Source: Adiantum capillus-veneris
Taxonomy: Eukaryota > Streptophyta > Polypodiopsida > Polypodiales > Pteridaceae
DNA: 64,000 nucleotides
Reading direction: 5' to 3'
Assembly: GCA_014529385.2 (NCBI GenBank)
Contig: CM043967.1
Coordinates: 85,318,778 to 85,382,777, forward strand
The notes under the pieces were generated by a model, which saw only the letters and a program-made list of their open reading frames with translations, was not told the DNA's origin and ran no database searches. The position numbers and the translations under genes were made by a program. Shown here piece after piece: positions 43,698-55,848 of the stretch. How positions within the stretch are numbered: position 1 is the first letter of the stretch; the number at the start of each line of letters is the position of its first letter.

Positions 43698-43700
43698 AAT

Positions 43701-44117
43701 TAAAAAATCTTCTCGAAAAAGATCTCTCCAATCACTTCATGAGCGAGATTTTTCCCATAAAATATGGCATCCAAGGAATTAAAATAAAAAGATAAGTCCA
43801 GAGCTTGCTCAAAAGCTTTATTGGTATCAATCCCCCTCAAAAGGCAAGCTACGGATCTCTATTCTTCTCCAATTTGCATTGATAGCCATCTTAACACTTT
43901 AGTTATAAAGCAGTATTTATTTGCAAGCTTGTAATACACTAAGGGACTTCAATTTGATAGTCTTTCAAAAGAGCTTCTTAATCTTTTGTGGATCAAGAAA
44001 CTTACGAGTCCTGAAGTTATGGAAAACAACATGGCAGGCAATGCTCTTTAAGGGACTACTTCCGACTAGGTTTTTTTATACCTTTGCTTCATAAGGTCCA
44101 CGTATTGGAGCTAGCTT
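43701..44117 (+). other. Spacer between F1 and F3, nothing recognised
   Basis: AT-rich sequence without a supportable frame. Confidence 0.35.
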
Positions 44118-44348
44118 TGTTGGAAGTATGGTTGCAGGGAAACACACACAGCTTGGAGAAGACAAAGGAGGCTCAAGGCACACAACAGAGAGTGTATTAC
44201 TTAGTGTGCAATGGAAAAGATAAGATAGCTCTAAAGTGATGGACGTATATATACTGCACGGGGGGGGGAAACCTCCTAGTGAGGGAAAAAATGCCCCGAC
44301 AGTCCTAAGTGTGTTAACACACATCACTACCACATGTATATGGTAACA
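44118..44348 (-). repeat. 3' LTR of copia F3
   Basis: TGTTGGAAGTATGG ... TATGGTAACA, 231 bp, followed by a polypurine tract (44349-44361). More diverged from F2 than F4 is. Confidence 0.85.
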
Positions 44349-44404
44349 AATCTCCCCTGGGAGTGATGCAATGAATGAGAGCTAGTAGGGAAGTGCCATG
44401 CCCT

Positions 44405-47400
44405 AAGAACATGATTAGTCCACAAAGGGGAGCAAGTCCAAAGCTTTGCAGAAAGCTTGGAACTTCTCATGAGACAATGCCTTTGTGAAAATATCTGCGA
44501 GGTTGTCCTGTGTTGGCACATAAGACAAGCTAATCTCTCCTGCTGAGAGTCTCTCCTTGACATAGTGGTATTGCACCTCAATGTGCTTTGTGCGAGCCTA
44601 AAAAAATGTGTTCCTTGCAACTGTCAATGCGCTATGACTGTCAATGTAGATGATGTTTTCAATGTCCTATCCAACACCCAAATCAGCCATAAGGTGTCTG
44701 AGCCATACACACTCAACCGTATATGTGAAGACTACCATGTACTCAACCTCACAACTGTGAGTGGCCACAGTAGGTTGCTCTTGCTCAACCAAGATATGCA
44801 TGAGCTACCGAGCATGAAACATAAACCACTTGTGGACACTCGTGTGTCAAACCGACCAGCCCAATCTGAGTCTGAGAAAGCATGTAAATTTGGTGGCAAT
44901 GGTCCCCTCTTGGGATAAAACAACCCAAGATGTAAAGTGCCACTCAAGTAGTAAAAGATCTACTTGATACCCTACCAATGCTTAGACCTTGGGCTATGCA
45001 TAAATCTTTTGACCTGTGAGACTGCAAACTCAATATTTGTCCTTGTGTTGCATACATAAATAAGGCATCCAACAACATTTTGGTAAAAAGTGACATCGGC
45101 AAGATCACCAGCATCATGAAGACTTAATTTTAAACTTGTTTCCATGGGAGTGGCAATAGGTTTGCAATCCTCAAGTCCAAACTTACGTAGCAATGTCTCT
45201 ATGTAACTTGTTTGACACAAGGCAATACCACCATCACACTGCTTAAATTGTATGCCCAAGTAATGATGCAACAGCCCCAAATCTTTCAGCTTGAAAGTAG
45301 CATTCAAATCAACCTTAAATTCAGCATGTGTGCCTCATTCAAACCAGTGAGCAGCAAATCATCCACATATAGAGTAACAATGAGAAGTACATCACTCTCA
45401 CGCTTTACATACAAAGTGCTTTTTGATGGATTGTTATGAAAGCCTTGTTTGACCAAATGAGTGCCAACTTTCTCATACCAAGAACGAGGAGATTGCCTCA
45501 ACCCATACAAAGCTTTTTTAGATTTTCACACTTTATCCTCTTGTCCTTTCTTGACAAAACTGTGATGCTGCATTACTTAAACTTTCTCAAATATGTCAAC
45601 ATTCAAGAAATCAGTAACAATGTCTGATTGATATACATCCCAACCAAAATGAGCTCCCAATGCACATAGAAAATGCACAGTTGTCATACGACAAGTGGGA
45701 GTAAAAGTCTTTTCATAATCTGTGCCTTTCTGTTGTGCATAGCCTTTTGCATGGCAGCCATCTATGTATCCAATTTTTTTCAAAAGACAGAGGTTCCTCA
45801 CATCACATAAACTAGAAACAACGAAGGCATAGCAATCTGATGCATAAGATGCATGGCAAGAAACTCAACGAGTATGACTAGACAAAGGTGCATCCCATTT
45901 ACTGCCATGCAAAGTATGCACCAACAATTTTGGCATACCTCTAGCCTGCCCATCCTTAGCCCTTTCCTCCTTAAGTACAATATGTAAATCTGCATCAAAA
46001 ATTGGATGACCCATAACATTTGTAGAAAACCCCATAGGATGTATATTTTGCCTCATTGGAATTTACATTCGAACTTCCATCACTGAAAAGAGGTAATAAA
46101 CTATCATAAATGCCGTGTGAGCTTACATTACTATCTCTAGTACATGACAGCAAGGGCTGAATAGAATCTTCCACACACACAACATCCCTTGAAACCAAGA
46201 TACTCTTTGTTTGCGGATGGTACAATATGCAACCTTTGCTTTCAACACTATAACCAACAAAAATGCACTTGTCAGCCTTATCGTCCAATTTTTTGTGTTG
46301 TGTTTGTGGCAGCATAAGCCAAACCCCCAAAAACGCACATGTGATCAATAGATGGATTTCTATCATGCCACAATTCATATGGAGTCATAGAGTGAAAAGA
46401 TTTTGTAGAACATCTGTTGAGTATATAACTGGCACACATGATGGCCTCAAGCCAAAATGAATGTGGAAAAGCTTGACTTTTGACCATACCTCGTGCCATC
46501 CTTGTAAGTGACATGTTCTTCTTTTCAACAACACCATTTTGTTGAGGCTTATACGGCATTGTACATTGGTGTTTTATCCCATGAGTAGCCAGAAATGCAT
46601 GAAATTCATGAGACATATACTCCCTCCCTCAATCAGAACGGAGGGTGTCCATAGTACATTTAGAAACATTTTCAGCCATAGCCAGAATTTCTTGAAGTAA
46701 ATAAACACTTAGGACTTTGACTTAAGTGGATACACCCATGCATGCCTGGAGTAATCATCAATGAAATTCATGGAGTAAAGGTAGTTGCCCAAGGACGGAG
46801 TTTTCATGGGCCTGCAAACATCACTATGCACAAGCTGCAACCTGTATGTAGTCCTAATTGAATCATCCTTTGAAGACTTTGGACGTTGCATCTTACCCAA
46901 AATATAGCCTTCACAAACATGCTTAACAGGTGCTTCAACTTGAGGCGGCAAAGAAGTAGCCATATCAATTTTTTTCAAACGCAGCAAACTGGCAAAATTT
47001 GGATGCCCAAAATGTGCATGCCAAAGTTTTGCATTTGAAATAGCCTTAGAGTCCACAGCTGCATTTGCAAAATTCTACCCACATGTCATACAAATAGAGC
47101 TTATATAGGCCACGACATAAAATTCTTGATGCAACAATCTCATCACCAAAACTGAGATCATGAACTGTACATCTGTCATCCACAAATTTCACAAGAAGAC
47201 TAAGTCTAGAAAGTGTAGATAGTGACAAAAGGTTCTTGTTGATCCCATGTACATAAAGTGCATCAACAAGTGTGAAAGAACTGACATTCGCATCATTCAG
47301 CACAATCCTTCCAACTCCCTTGATTGGATAAGAGGAATTGTTGGAACAAGTGACTGAATTTCCATGAGGGTCATCCTGGAGAGAGGCAAACAAGTCACGA

Positions 47401-47770
47401 TGAGAGGTAATGTGCTTTGTAGCACCACTATCAAAGTACCACACATGAGCATCTTCAACAACTCACATACATGCATCGTGAATAGAAGGATCGTAAGTGC
47501 ACTCTGCACTAAAAGCCCATTCTACATCAACATCAACATCACAATCTCCTTTCACGAAAGACTCAACAATAGCGGTATTTGTATTGGAACCATCCTCTTT
47601 CTTCTTAGCCTCTTTTGCCTTGAAATTAGGACACTACTTGATCTAGTGATCATTAGCTTTACAATAATGGCAACGCGTCTTGTTTTTGTCTTTTTCACCA
47701 GAATTCCCAAACAATAGAAGCATTAGGAACAAGTGATTTACCACTCGTAAAAGAACCATGAGAAGTGGCA
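44405..47770 (-). pseudogene. Copia F3 gag-pol, 5' truncated
   Basis: Runs minus from a partial zinc-knuckle/gag region at about 47.7 kb through protease (MWYFDSGATKHITSHRDLFA at 47444), integrase (LWHAHFGHPNFASLL; LVHSDVCRPMKTPSLGNYLY), RT (VTLYVDDLLLTGLNEAH) to RNase H near 44.4 kb. The gag start, primer site and 5' LTR are missing: homology stops at about 47771. Many stops and shifts. Confidence 0.85.
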
Positions 47771-48953
47771 TGTAATGGAATTAGCCTATTCAACTTGAGA
47801 ATAGCGGAAATTAATGAGAATACTTTCGAGAAATAACTTTGTGAGCATAGCGGGTGGACATAATTGAAGATAGCAACATAATCATAGCAATTAGTTAACT
47901 TGGCATGAACAATACTTTTGCAAGAGAGAGAATTTACAGAACATGACAACAGTTGAGGACCGGATTTATGTGGAGCCGGTCCCCCCTCCAATAGGCATTT
48001 GTATTATGATTTCTCCCATTAAGAGAGACTTGTTACAATACATTCTTTGTGTTCCTTGTGACCTAGGTGATGCAATGAAGATGGAAAGATTCATGCATCA
48101 CAATCATAGCATAACATGAACTTGAAGAAAGTTTAATTGTCCCAAGCCTCAGTCCCAAGACCTCAAACACCTTCGAAGGTGGAGAGAGCTAGCAGGGAAT
48201 GAGGGTAGGGAAGAGGAAGAAGAAACATTTCATAGGAGAAAGAACTAGTTCCTCACTTATCATACTCTTGTTGCTAGCATAGATAATAACATAGTAATGA
48301 AGAAGAAGGAGATGAAAAGCTCAAGCATTGAAGCATGGCTCTTGGTTGGATTTGCACTCCATAGCCAAGAGTGTTGGTGTAGGCTCTCCACCTCTACTTG
48401 CTTGGAGAGGGAGCTCTTGCACTTTGCATAGCACACAATGAGAGTGATTGTGAGTGTGTGTGAGTGAGTATACCCCTCAAGAAAGCCCCTAGCTAGCTTG
48501 GGTCGACCCCCCCTTGTAGCTCATGCTTGAAGCTCATTGGACCCTCCCAGGCCTAGCCAATCATGAGCAGGAGGCATTACAAGCAGTAGGGGTAGCCTTG
48601 AGACAAGTGTCCCCCTTTCCTTTTGGAGAGAGAGGGCTAGATAAATGCTAAAACAATTAGATAATTCATGTAATTTATCATTGGACCCCTTTGAAGCTTA
48701 GCCAATAGGCTTCAAGCAACACATGAAGGTAACATGGGTAGGGGCCTGACATGTGTCCTTGCTGCCTCTTCGAGTTGGGGCTTCCCTTGTGTGTGTGAGT
48801 GGGTGTTCTCTCTCTAGCCCCTAGGAAAAGGGCTCGGCCCCCCTCTTGTAGGAATGTTTTTGACTTTAGGTGATCAAGCACCTTACTCACCAAGCATGAC
48901 AAAGCACTTGAACTAGGGGGTGTTCCCACAAGCATCTCAGGCAAGCTTCTCAA
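47771..48953 (+). other. Repeat-like non-coding sequence, origin unclear
   Basis: No supportable gene. The segment near 47.96 kb (GGACCGGATT..GTGGAGCCGGTCC) is a short inverted repeat. Composition and motifs resemble LTR/internal retroelement sequence. Confidence 0.35.
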
Positions 48954-49086
48954 GGCACCTCAAGTACCTTAATCATGCAGCAAGTCAAGCACCTTAAGCA
49001 TGGAGCCAGTCAAGCACCTCAAGCATCTTAATCAAGCACCTCAAGCATGACAAACACCTCAAGCACGACAAGCACCTCGAGCTTGG
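48954..49086 (+). repeat. Degenerate tandem repeat, unit about CAAGCACCTCAAGCAT
   Basis: About seven imperfect units (CAAGTACCTTAATCATG, CAAGCACCTTAAGCATG, CAAGCACCTCAAGCATG and so on) over 133 bp. The frame would encode nothing sensible; it looks like a minisatellite. Confidence 0.7.
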
Positions 49087-49254
49087 GCCGGGTTCCCACC
49101 TCAAGCTCAGCCCTAGCTTACCTAAGGTCAAAGGACTTTTACACACATTTATTGGAGGTCTTCAATGAAGCTAACCCTAAGGTCTTATGCTCCATTGGTT
49201 AGCCTTGCTCTTTGATAGACCATCTCCCTTTTGGGCCCCTTTACCATTGGCCCC

Positions 49255-49296
49255 GTGTTGAGATAGATCTATAAGCACATATCTATATCTTAACAC
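49255..49296 (+). repeat. Imperfect palindrome
   Basis: GTGTTGAGATAGAT at 49255-49268 pairs imperfectly with ATCTATATCTTAACAC at 49281-49296. It is followed by a pyrimidine-rich run (TTCTCCCACATTA), so it could be the end of a minus-strand LTR. Confidence 0.45.
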
Positions 49297-49422
49297 TTGT
49301 TCCCGTTTATTCTCCCACATTAAGTGATCAATTTAATATGAGAAAATCATTTGGGTTGGTTAGATATTAGATTTTATGACATGGCAAGTTTGTTCCTCCC
49401 CCCCTACCCCCCAACCCTTCTC

Positions 49423-49426
<4 letters not shown>

Positions 49427-49513
<87 letters not shown>
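49427..49513 (+). repeat. (TG)n microsatellite
   Basis: About 43 uninterrupted TG units. Confidence 0.97.
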
Positions 49514-49514
<1 letters not shown>

Positions 49515-50744
49515 GAGTTCAAGAATTATCAGGTCATTTTGAGGTCTCTTGGGAATGAATTAAGTAATGGGCTCCCTTCGCATGATGTCTTGTCTTAACA
49601 TCCTATGTTTCTCTCTAAGGAGGCAACAGATTTGTGATTAGGCAAGAGATGTCCCCCTTACACAATTGATATGGGACCCTGTGAGTGGTGGTGGCCCTCT
49701 AAATAGACTAATAGAGAGCTGGTATCCTTCTTTGGATATAGTGTTTGCATTGAACGACGAATTATTTAGATGCATTAGCATCCCCTCTCACCATCCTTAC
49801 CAATCAAGGCATTGGTCATGATAGCAACTCTCCCATGCTTCTCTCGTGTAGTTTTGGTCTTGCATTTGGGGCATCACGGTCAACTAAGTCATCAACTGCT
49901 ATTTGTTGGCACTTAGGATGCGTGTACCAGCCATGACCCAACATGCCAACATTACACCACATAGTAGTAGAAGAAACTTTGCCATTGGTATGCACAACTG
50001 ATTTGGTTAGTAGTGTGTCGTTTGCTTCTCAAAGGCAGTTTTCATGATGGGTGTGTGACCTGGGGGTGATTGCATGGCTATAGCAACTTTATCTCTATAT
50101 GTGGGTAAATTTCAAAATTTACAGGTTGGATTTCACACAATCTAGCTAGCATGTACACTTGCATCTACCAAGACTCATCGCATGGATGTTGAGGTCTCTT
50201 ACAATTGACCATAAACATGCTAGTAATATAAGGCGTATATTGTTTTTTTGTGTACATTTGGGCACTATTGGCACCTTAAAATGTGAGGGCAATGACAGCA
50301 GAAAAGTTCACTCAATCATTTCTCTTTGCAAGAGTTTTGGGCATCATGCTAAAAGAAAGGGCGTGCTGCAAAACACACACACACACACATGCATGTTCTT
50401 CTTTGAGATAAGAATGTATTCAACAATTCACATGCTTGCCTTACCCATATTTTATACCATAGCATCCATTTGGCTTAGCTCCCACTCCCTTAAATGTGAG
50501 ACAGAGCATTGAGGAACTACATGGAGGAGAGTCTCTTTTTGTACGCGAATTATATCCCTTAACAATTTGAGAGTGTGATCATCATACCCTACATGAGTGC
50601 TCAGCTTTTGATCATATCAAAATTGCTTTACCCACATTTTAGCCCATACCATGGCCTATATACCTTTCTCTCCTAGCCACCTCATATTCATAGTCTTCAA
50701 GCATGTTACATGTTGTACTCGGTCCCATAGGTCAATCTAACCTT

Positions 50745-50753
<9 letters not shown>
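49514..50753 (+). other. Non-coding sequence, nothing recognised
   Basis: Only short chance frames. A short AC run lies near 50371-50388. Confidence 0.35.

Positions 50754-50802
<49 letters not shown>
50754..50802 (+). repeat. (TC)n microsatellite
   Basis: About 24 TC units, flanked on both sides by the word CTTTAA/AACCTTTAAGG, a short direct repeat. Confidence 0.95.
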
Positions 50803-50804
<2 letters not shown>

Positions 50805-51079
50805 AACCTTTAAGGTCACTGTTTCCCCCTCTCCTTGTATAAGTATGTGAGCATGCAAGCCCTTGAATTCAAGAATCAACGTTCATCAATGTCATTCATG
50901 TATTCACCTTTTATGTCATCAAAGAGTATATGCATTGCACTTAACATGTTTACCGGTGCAAATTGTTGCACTTATTCCCCCTTAGGTGTTATCCAAATCG
51001 TTCCTCTATTTTTCCAAGTGTCTATAGTTGTTTTTAGCCTCTAGGTATACCCAATCAGTGTTGGTTGACTCATCCATTC

Positions 51080-51620
51080 CATGTAGAATATCCATATAAG
51101 GTGAGTCCTTCCTAATTTCCATCTCCTTCTTACAAGTATAACAATACTATAGTGGGGCTGATTGTTTTGTGGTGGCAGATCAATTTTCAATTATAAATTT
51201 GTTCCCTAAAAGACGTGCTCGATTCTTTTAAGATCAACTAGAATGACGGACTCTTAGAACTATAAGTAGACGTGTTTTTCATACTAGTCATGCACCATTT
51301 TTTCTTCCCTTATGAAAAGATGTCCTAAAATTATCTCATATGGCATAGGATGCTTGGAGAAGTCCATCACAATGAAGGTATGTCTTACCTTGTGTCCAAG
51401 GACTTTGATCTTGAGATCTTTTAGCATTCCAATAGATTTTGCAATAGTTCCATTGACCAATTTTATTATTATGTTTGCAATTGAGGTTAGGTCTTCCCAT
51501 GGATTCCCAATAGTTTTTAGTTAGAATGTTGATCCTAGCACCACCATCAAGGATTCCCTTCATAGTTAATCCTTTAGTAGTGATTGGTAGGGTCACATTA
51601 AATTTTTTTACCTTCAAAGT
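51080..51620 (-). pseudogene. Gypsy-like element 'I' retropepsin
   Basis: The minus strand reads MKVKKFNVTLPITTKGLTMK, then ILDGGARINILTKNYWESMG with the catalytic Asp in DGGA (Gly in place of Ser/Thr). After a shift it continues IGMLKDLKIKVLGHKVRHTF, MDFSKHPMPYEIILGHLF. The order (Asp site, flap, ILG) is that of a complete aspartic protease of Ty3/gypsy elements. No RT is visible to its left. Confidence 0.65.
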
Positions 51621-51718
51621 ATTGGCTCAACTTATTAATGGGTATTTCAACAACATAGCTTTCATCTAGTTTGGTTTGTGGATCCAAGTGTTCCTTCTCA
51701 GCTAGAATTTTGTTGGGC

Positions 51719-52869
51719 CTATGCATTTATGAAAATTGTGGTAACTTGAACTTTTAATTCTCCATTGAGAAATGCAAAGAGCAATAAATAGCTCTGAATC
51801 TCCGACAACTTAGACATGATAGTGGTTCTGACTTCAAAATCCATGAAATCCATTAATTTGGCAATAATCAATGGTACTTTTTGAGGTTGAATTTTGTGAC
51901 CTAAGGCTAGTGAAGATGAGATCTCCACTTCTTTGATGGGGTTAGGTTTCTCTTGCTAAACATTCTCTCAACTAGAGAATGTGTATGCCCAATTTGTGAT
52001 GTCTTACACTCACTTTCTTCTTGGATGATACTAGGTATGGCTAATGGTTTGGGGTCTTTGTGAGGTTGAGGTTGCGTGGGAAACAGTGTGTTTGTAATCT
52101 TGATCTGCCTAGGTTCTAGCTCTAGTTCCCTTTGGGTCTCCTCTACTAGGCTTCTCAAGTTCTTGACTCGCTCAATCTCCTCTACAAGGTTTGGGTAGAT
52201 CCCAATCTTCCTTGGGTTTTGGCCCTTGTGGATACTTTTGGAGGTTTTTGTCCCTTTTGGTTAGCCTTGAAGACGGAAATTGAATCATTGATGGTATGGG
52301 GAGTGGTTTCCTTATATCCTTCCCTAGTGGTATCCTTCCTTGACTTCCTCTCAAAGTGATCCCCATTGGATTTTTCCCTCATGATGGTCATCTTAGTTTC
52401 CATGGTCTCATTGAATGAGAATCGTGTTTAGGGTCGTTATATACATAGGGTCATTATCGGTTCCTATGTTAGTCTTTGAAGTGGGGTTTGAATTTGTAGC
52501 TGTTAGCAATCTCTTCCTTTGAGTTTTCTTCTTCCTTACATGGGTGATTGATGCGGCATCCCTCTCCTCGAGGATATAATTTTGATATTGGAGAATCGAC
52601 CATATGAGTACATTTACTAGTATCATATGTGTAGTTTGTGGTGTCCCATTGGGAATCTCAATTAATCTCAATGGTGTAATCTTTGGGGAATTTGGATTAT
52701 TGAGATATTGGGAAATCAAATGATCTATGCCACACCAATTGCACATTAGTATTGGCATTGTAGATGTGATCCCTTGACTTGTTTGCACTAGCATAGTATT
52801 TCTTTGCATTCTAATAGGAAATTCAGCTACATGATGTGGTCCACTACATTTGTAGCATTGAAGAGGCAC
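51719..52869 (-). pseudogene. Element I gag with zinc-knuckle remnants
   Basis: The frame at 52869 starts MPLQCYKCSGPHHVAEFPI, a knuckle with Phe where the last Cys should be. A second motif CNWCGIDHLISQY follows. Further left are Pro/Gln-rich spacer frames. Decayed Gag nucleocapsid region of the same element. Confidence 0.55.
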
Positions 52870-53264
52870 TCTCTTGGCAATGATATTGATGTTTTAGCCT
52901 CTTGCCTGCAAGGGAAACCGCTTGATATACAGGCTTGACTGGTCCCCAAGGGTCCTCCATGTAGTAGTGGGACACTCCTCTAGTGTATGAACTCCATACG
53001 TAACACCAAAGACTATGTCATCCTCACAATCCAAATAAGCACTAGATGACTCACAACCTACTTGGTTTATAGTGGTAACTCTTGAATGTGGAGGTTGCGG
53101 TCCTAGTATTGGATGTGATAATGGTGTGGTCTGGACAACATTTTAGGTTCTATGGACTATGTGTTGCAATGGTTGCTCAACAAGCACGACAAGCATTGAC
53201 GCAAGAACTCGAAGCAAGTCAATCCAAGCTAAAGGTGGTCTATTTGATATTATGTGTTTAAGCA

Positions 53265-54697
53265 CTAGGAAATCCTTATCTTGATAGCCACACCTACCAC
53301 ATGCATTACAATTGCCATCAAAATTTGCTTAAAGGGTAGGGCATTCACTAGTGTTGTGTGGACGCCCAAAGAAACTAAGCACCATTGTTGCTTCCTCCTT
53401 GGACACATATGATTATTTTGTGGAATACAACTATCTTTAAAGATTTCTTGAATAGGCTTGGTGAGATCTGCCAAAGTCATCTCAAATATCTTTTTCTCTT
53501 TAACAATACGCTTTATTGTCATTGGCTCATGCTCGGATGCTTTTGAGCTAGCAAACTTAGGTTTGGAAGACACCCTTTCTCCTACAATTATTAAATCATC
53601 TTCTCTAATTGGATTGCATTGGTAGTGAGTACTTCCCAAGTAGTGATACTTCTAATGACTAGGCCATTGTAGATATCCTCATGTCACAAACCTTTAATAA
53701 AAGCAATTGCTTATTGGTGGAATGCTCATTTGGGGTACAACAAGAATTTAGATGCTTTGAATGACTAATAAAATCTCTCATTGACTCCCCTTCCCCCCGT
53801 TTGGCTTTTTGGAGTTGAGAAGCTACTCCCCAAAGAACACTCTCTCATTATGTGCTCTTTCAAGAACAATCTCCTAAGAGTAGGATAATGAAGGCACTCT
53901 TCAACCCTTAAGGTCGTGTACAAATCTCCAACCTTCCCACTTAAGTTCAAGCTTAAGACCTTACACTTATGTAGCTCCAACCTTCCCACTTAAGTTCAAG
54001 CTTAAGACCTTACACTTATGTAGCTCATTGTTCTCTTCCAGGGAGTCATGTACATGTTCAAATACCTCAATATGCTTTCTAACATCTCTGCCATCGCTGA
54101 ATTTATTGACGAGCTTGGCCACTTGTACTTGTAGAACAAAAGCCAGATTCCATTTAGGAACTAATGAGTCATATTTTGATCGGTTAGGAAAAATGTATTT
54201 TTCTAGCTCTGGGAGATTCTCTCGCAAGTATGCTACACATATTCTCACAATAGATCGATTGATAGTTTGAGCAAATGCTGCCAAAACACCTAAAGTAGCA
54301 GGTATAATAGGTGTAGGTGCTCTCATAACCACATGTGGAATGGGAGTTGGCATTAGATTTGGCATACAAACAATCTTTTGGTCCCATGCTTAGTATGGTG
54401 TTGTGCCAAGGAGCGGTCCAAAAATTCACAAGTATGGCCCTTGGCATAGTAGATGTAGGATAGACATATTACTATTAACTGGCATGGCTCTAATTGAATA
54501 AGATCTTGGATAATGCAATCGTAAATCATAAGCCATTGGAATAATTGGGGGTGTAGGAGCCACATGAGCATGAGTGGCAAAACGAGTACATATAATTGAT
54601 GCACACTTATTGGTAATGTTGTAGGCCATACGCTACTAGATAGAGGTGTTGCACTAACAACCAAGGTCAAGGGTGTAATGTCTGTCATGCTCATCAC
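53265..54697 (-). pseudogene. Element I gag capsid part
   Basis: The frame at 54365 reads YDSLVPKWNLAFVLQVQVAK and FSDGRDVRKHIEVFEHVHDS, then NNELHKCKVLSLNLSGKVG, resembling a capsid segment (LSLxGxAxxWY..L). It shifts frame at the 49-bp duplication and resumes at 53989 as KVGDLYTTLRVEECLHYPTL. A Cys-rich part with broken knuckles is near 53.3 kb. Confidence 0.5.
53926..54023 (-). repeat. Perfect 49-bp tandem duplication in element I gag
   Basis: 53926-53974 is repeated exactly at 53975-54023. 49 is not a multiple of three, so the duplication itself breaks the gag frame and makes the peptide LHKCKVLSLNLSGKVG appear in two frames. Confidence 0.95.
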
Positions 54698-54759
54698 TGG
54701 AGTAGGCTAGTCTCCAAGAGAATATTGAGTTAGGTATGGGAAACTAAAGGTACTGCTTG

Positions 54760-55832
54760 TGGGCTCTCTTGGACAGATACACCGCGACGGACGTCAGCAT
54801 AGCGAGAACTCACTTAACATATAATGTCAACTGAGGACGAAGTTCGACCTGCAGCCGCGTGGAAGCAAGCAAAGGGTGTCAACCTCTACTCGACCGACTA
54901 ATGACTACTTCCTACAGAGATATCAAATCTACATGCCATCGGTTCTGTGAATGTGAGAGTCTCCTATGATGCTACCACAAGCCAAAAGCCCATTAGACGT
55001 TCTCGAAATGTTACGAAACTTGAGGGATATCCTATCAACACCAATAGGCCACTCTCCCTAAGGTCCGTGACCAAAAAAACCTACTAAATACCCTCCGTGC
55101 AAGAAACGCGTAGGATGTCTGGCCGATTTTTGCAAGTCGACGTTTTGGAAAACTAAAGTGCCTAATGTGTAGCTCTACTCGCTCTGATTGCGTGGATATG
55201 CTGAAATGCAAAAACGGACAACAGTTACTCACCGAAACTCCAAAAGTAGCTCGTGGGTGAATCTGCCAAAACACAGACGAACGCGCGTGATATAAGCATC
55301 AACGCGTAGCTCTCCTCGTGGGCAACACACTGCTGCTCTCCATTTGCAATTCCGACCACCGTAGCTCCTGTAGCACACACACACTCTCTCTCACTCTCTC
55401 GCAGTCTCCCAACAACACAGAAGATCAGATTTATTAGAAGTCTCTTTACAAAGCTTTAGGTTTTGGCTTATATACTAAGCCTTAGAAAACCTAATGTCCG
55501 ACCAAAATGACCTTATTTGTCCCTAGGCTTCTATAGAGCTTAATTACAACACCGTGAGCTAGCTTTGCTCATCCAACAAGCATCTGTGGCCTCAATACAA
55601 TTGCTCACTTAAAATATGAAGTTCTCGTAAACATTACAAAAGTGGCCGTAATGGCTCAAAATGATAATAACGGGATATTTGATGATGTCCATGAGCTTGT
55701 ATCTTCACATTACAGCATCCATCTTCGTCTTCATCACTTCATCAGCATCTTTATTTGGAATCTTTAGAGAATCTTTGAGGGATCTTTATGGAATCTTTGT
55801 GGAAGCGTTGTTGAAAGGTTGACCTTTCAACA
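54760..55832 (-). repeat. Putative 3' LTR of element H (left boundary uncertain)
   Basis: The right end is well supported: ...CTTTCAACA at 55832 followed by a pyrimidine run that is the polypurine tract on the minus strand. The LTR start is a 24-bp near-palindrome (55809-55832). A TATA box and an AATAAA-type tract occur in minus orientation. The second LTR is outside the window, so the left limit is a guess. Confidence 0.5.
55467..55474 (-). promoter_or_regulatory. TATA box in LTR H
   Basis: The minus strand reads TATATAAG about 360 bp into the LTR. Confidence 0.5.
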
Positions 55833-55848
55833 CTCTCCCCCTCCGAAG
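55833..55848 (-). other. Polypurine tract of element H
   Basis: The minus strand reads CTTCGGAGGGGGAGAG directly before the LTR start. A similar purine run (reverse of CTCTCCCCCTCCGA) is repeated near 56012-56025. Confidence 0.65.

Larger units (their letters stand above)
43243..43700 (-). repeat. Tandem duplication of the F1 5' LTR segment with expanded GA tracts
   Basis: A roughly 150-bp LTR segment (CTATGCCTGAGAGAATGCAA ... TTTTGTATATGGTAAT) occurs at about 43251-43396 and again at 43469-43617. Each copy is followed by a long GA tract (43397-43454 and 43618-43693) and then TAACAAT. The GA lies where family LTRs simply end TATGGTAACA. Confidence 0.75.

Noticed and set aside
48954-49086. 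CRISPR array
   Set aside because: Units are degenerate with no spacers of constant length, and the genome is a plant.
49255-49296. Confident LTR terminus at the palindrome
   Set aside because: A pyrimidine run follows it, but no second LTR copy or internal retroelement coding could be tied to it.
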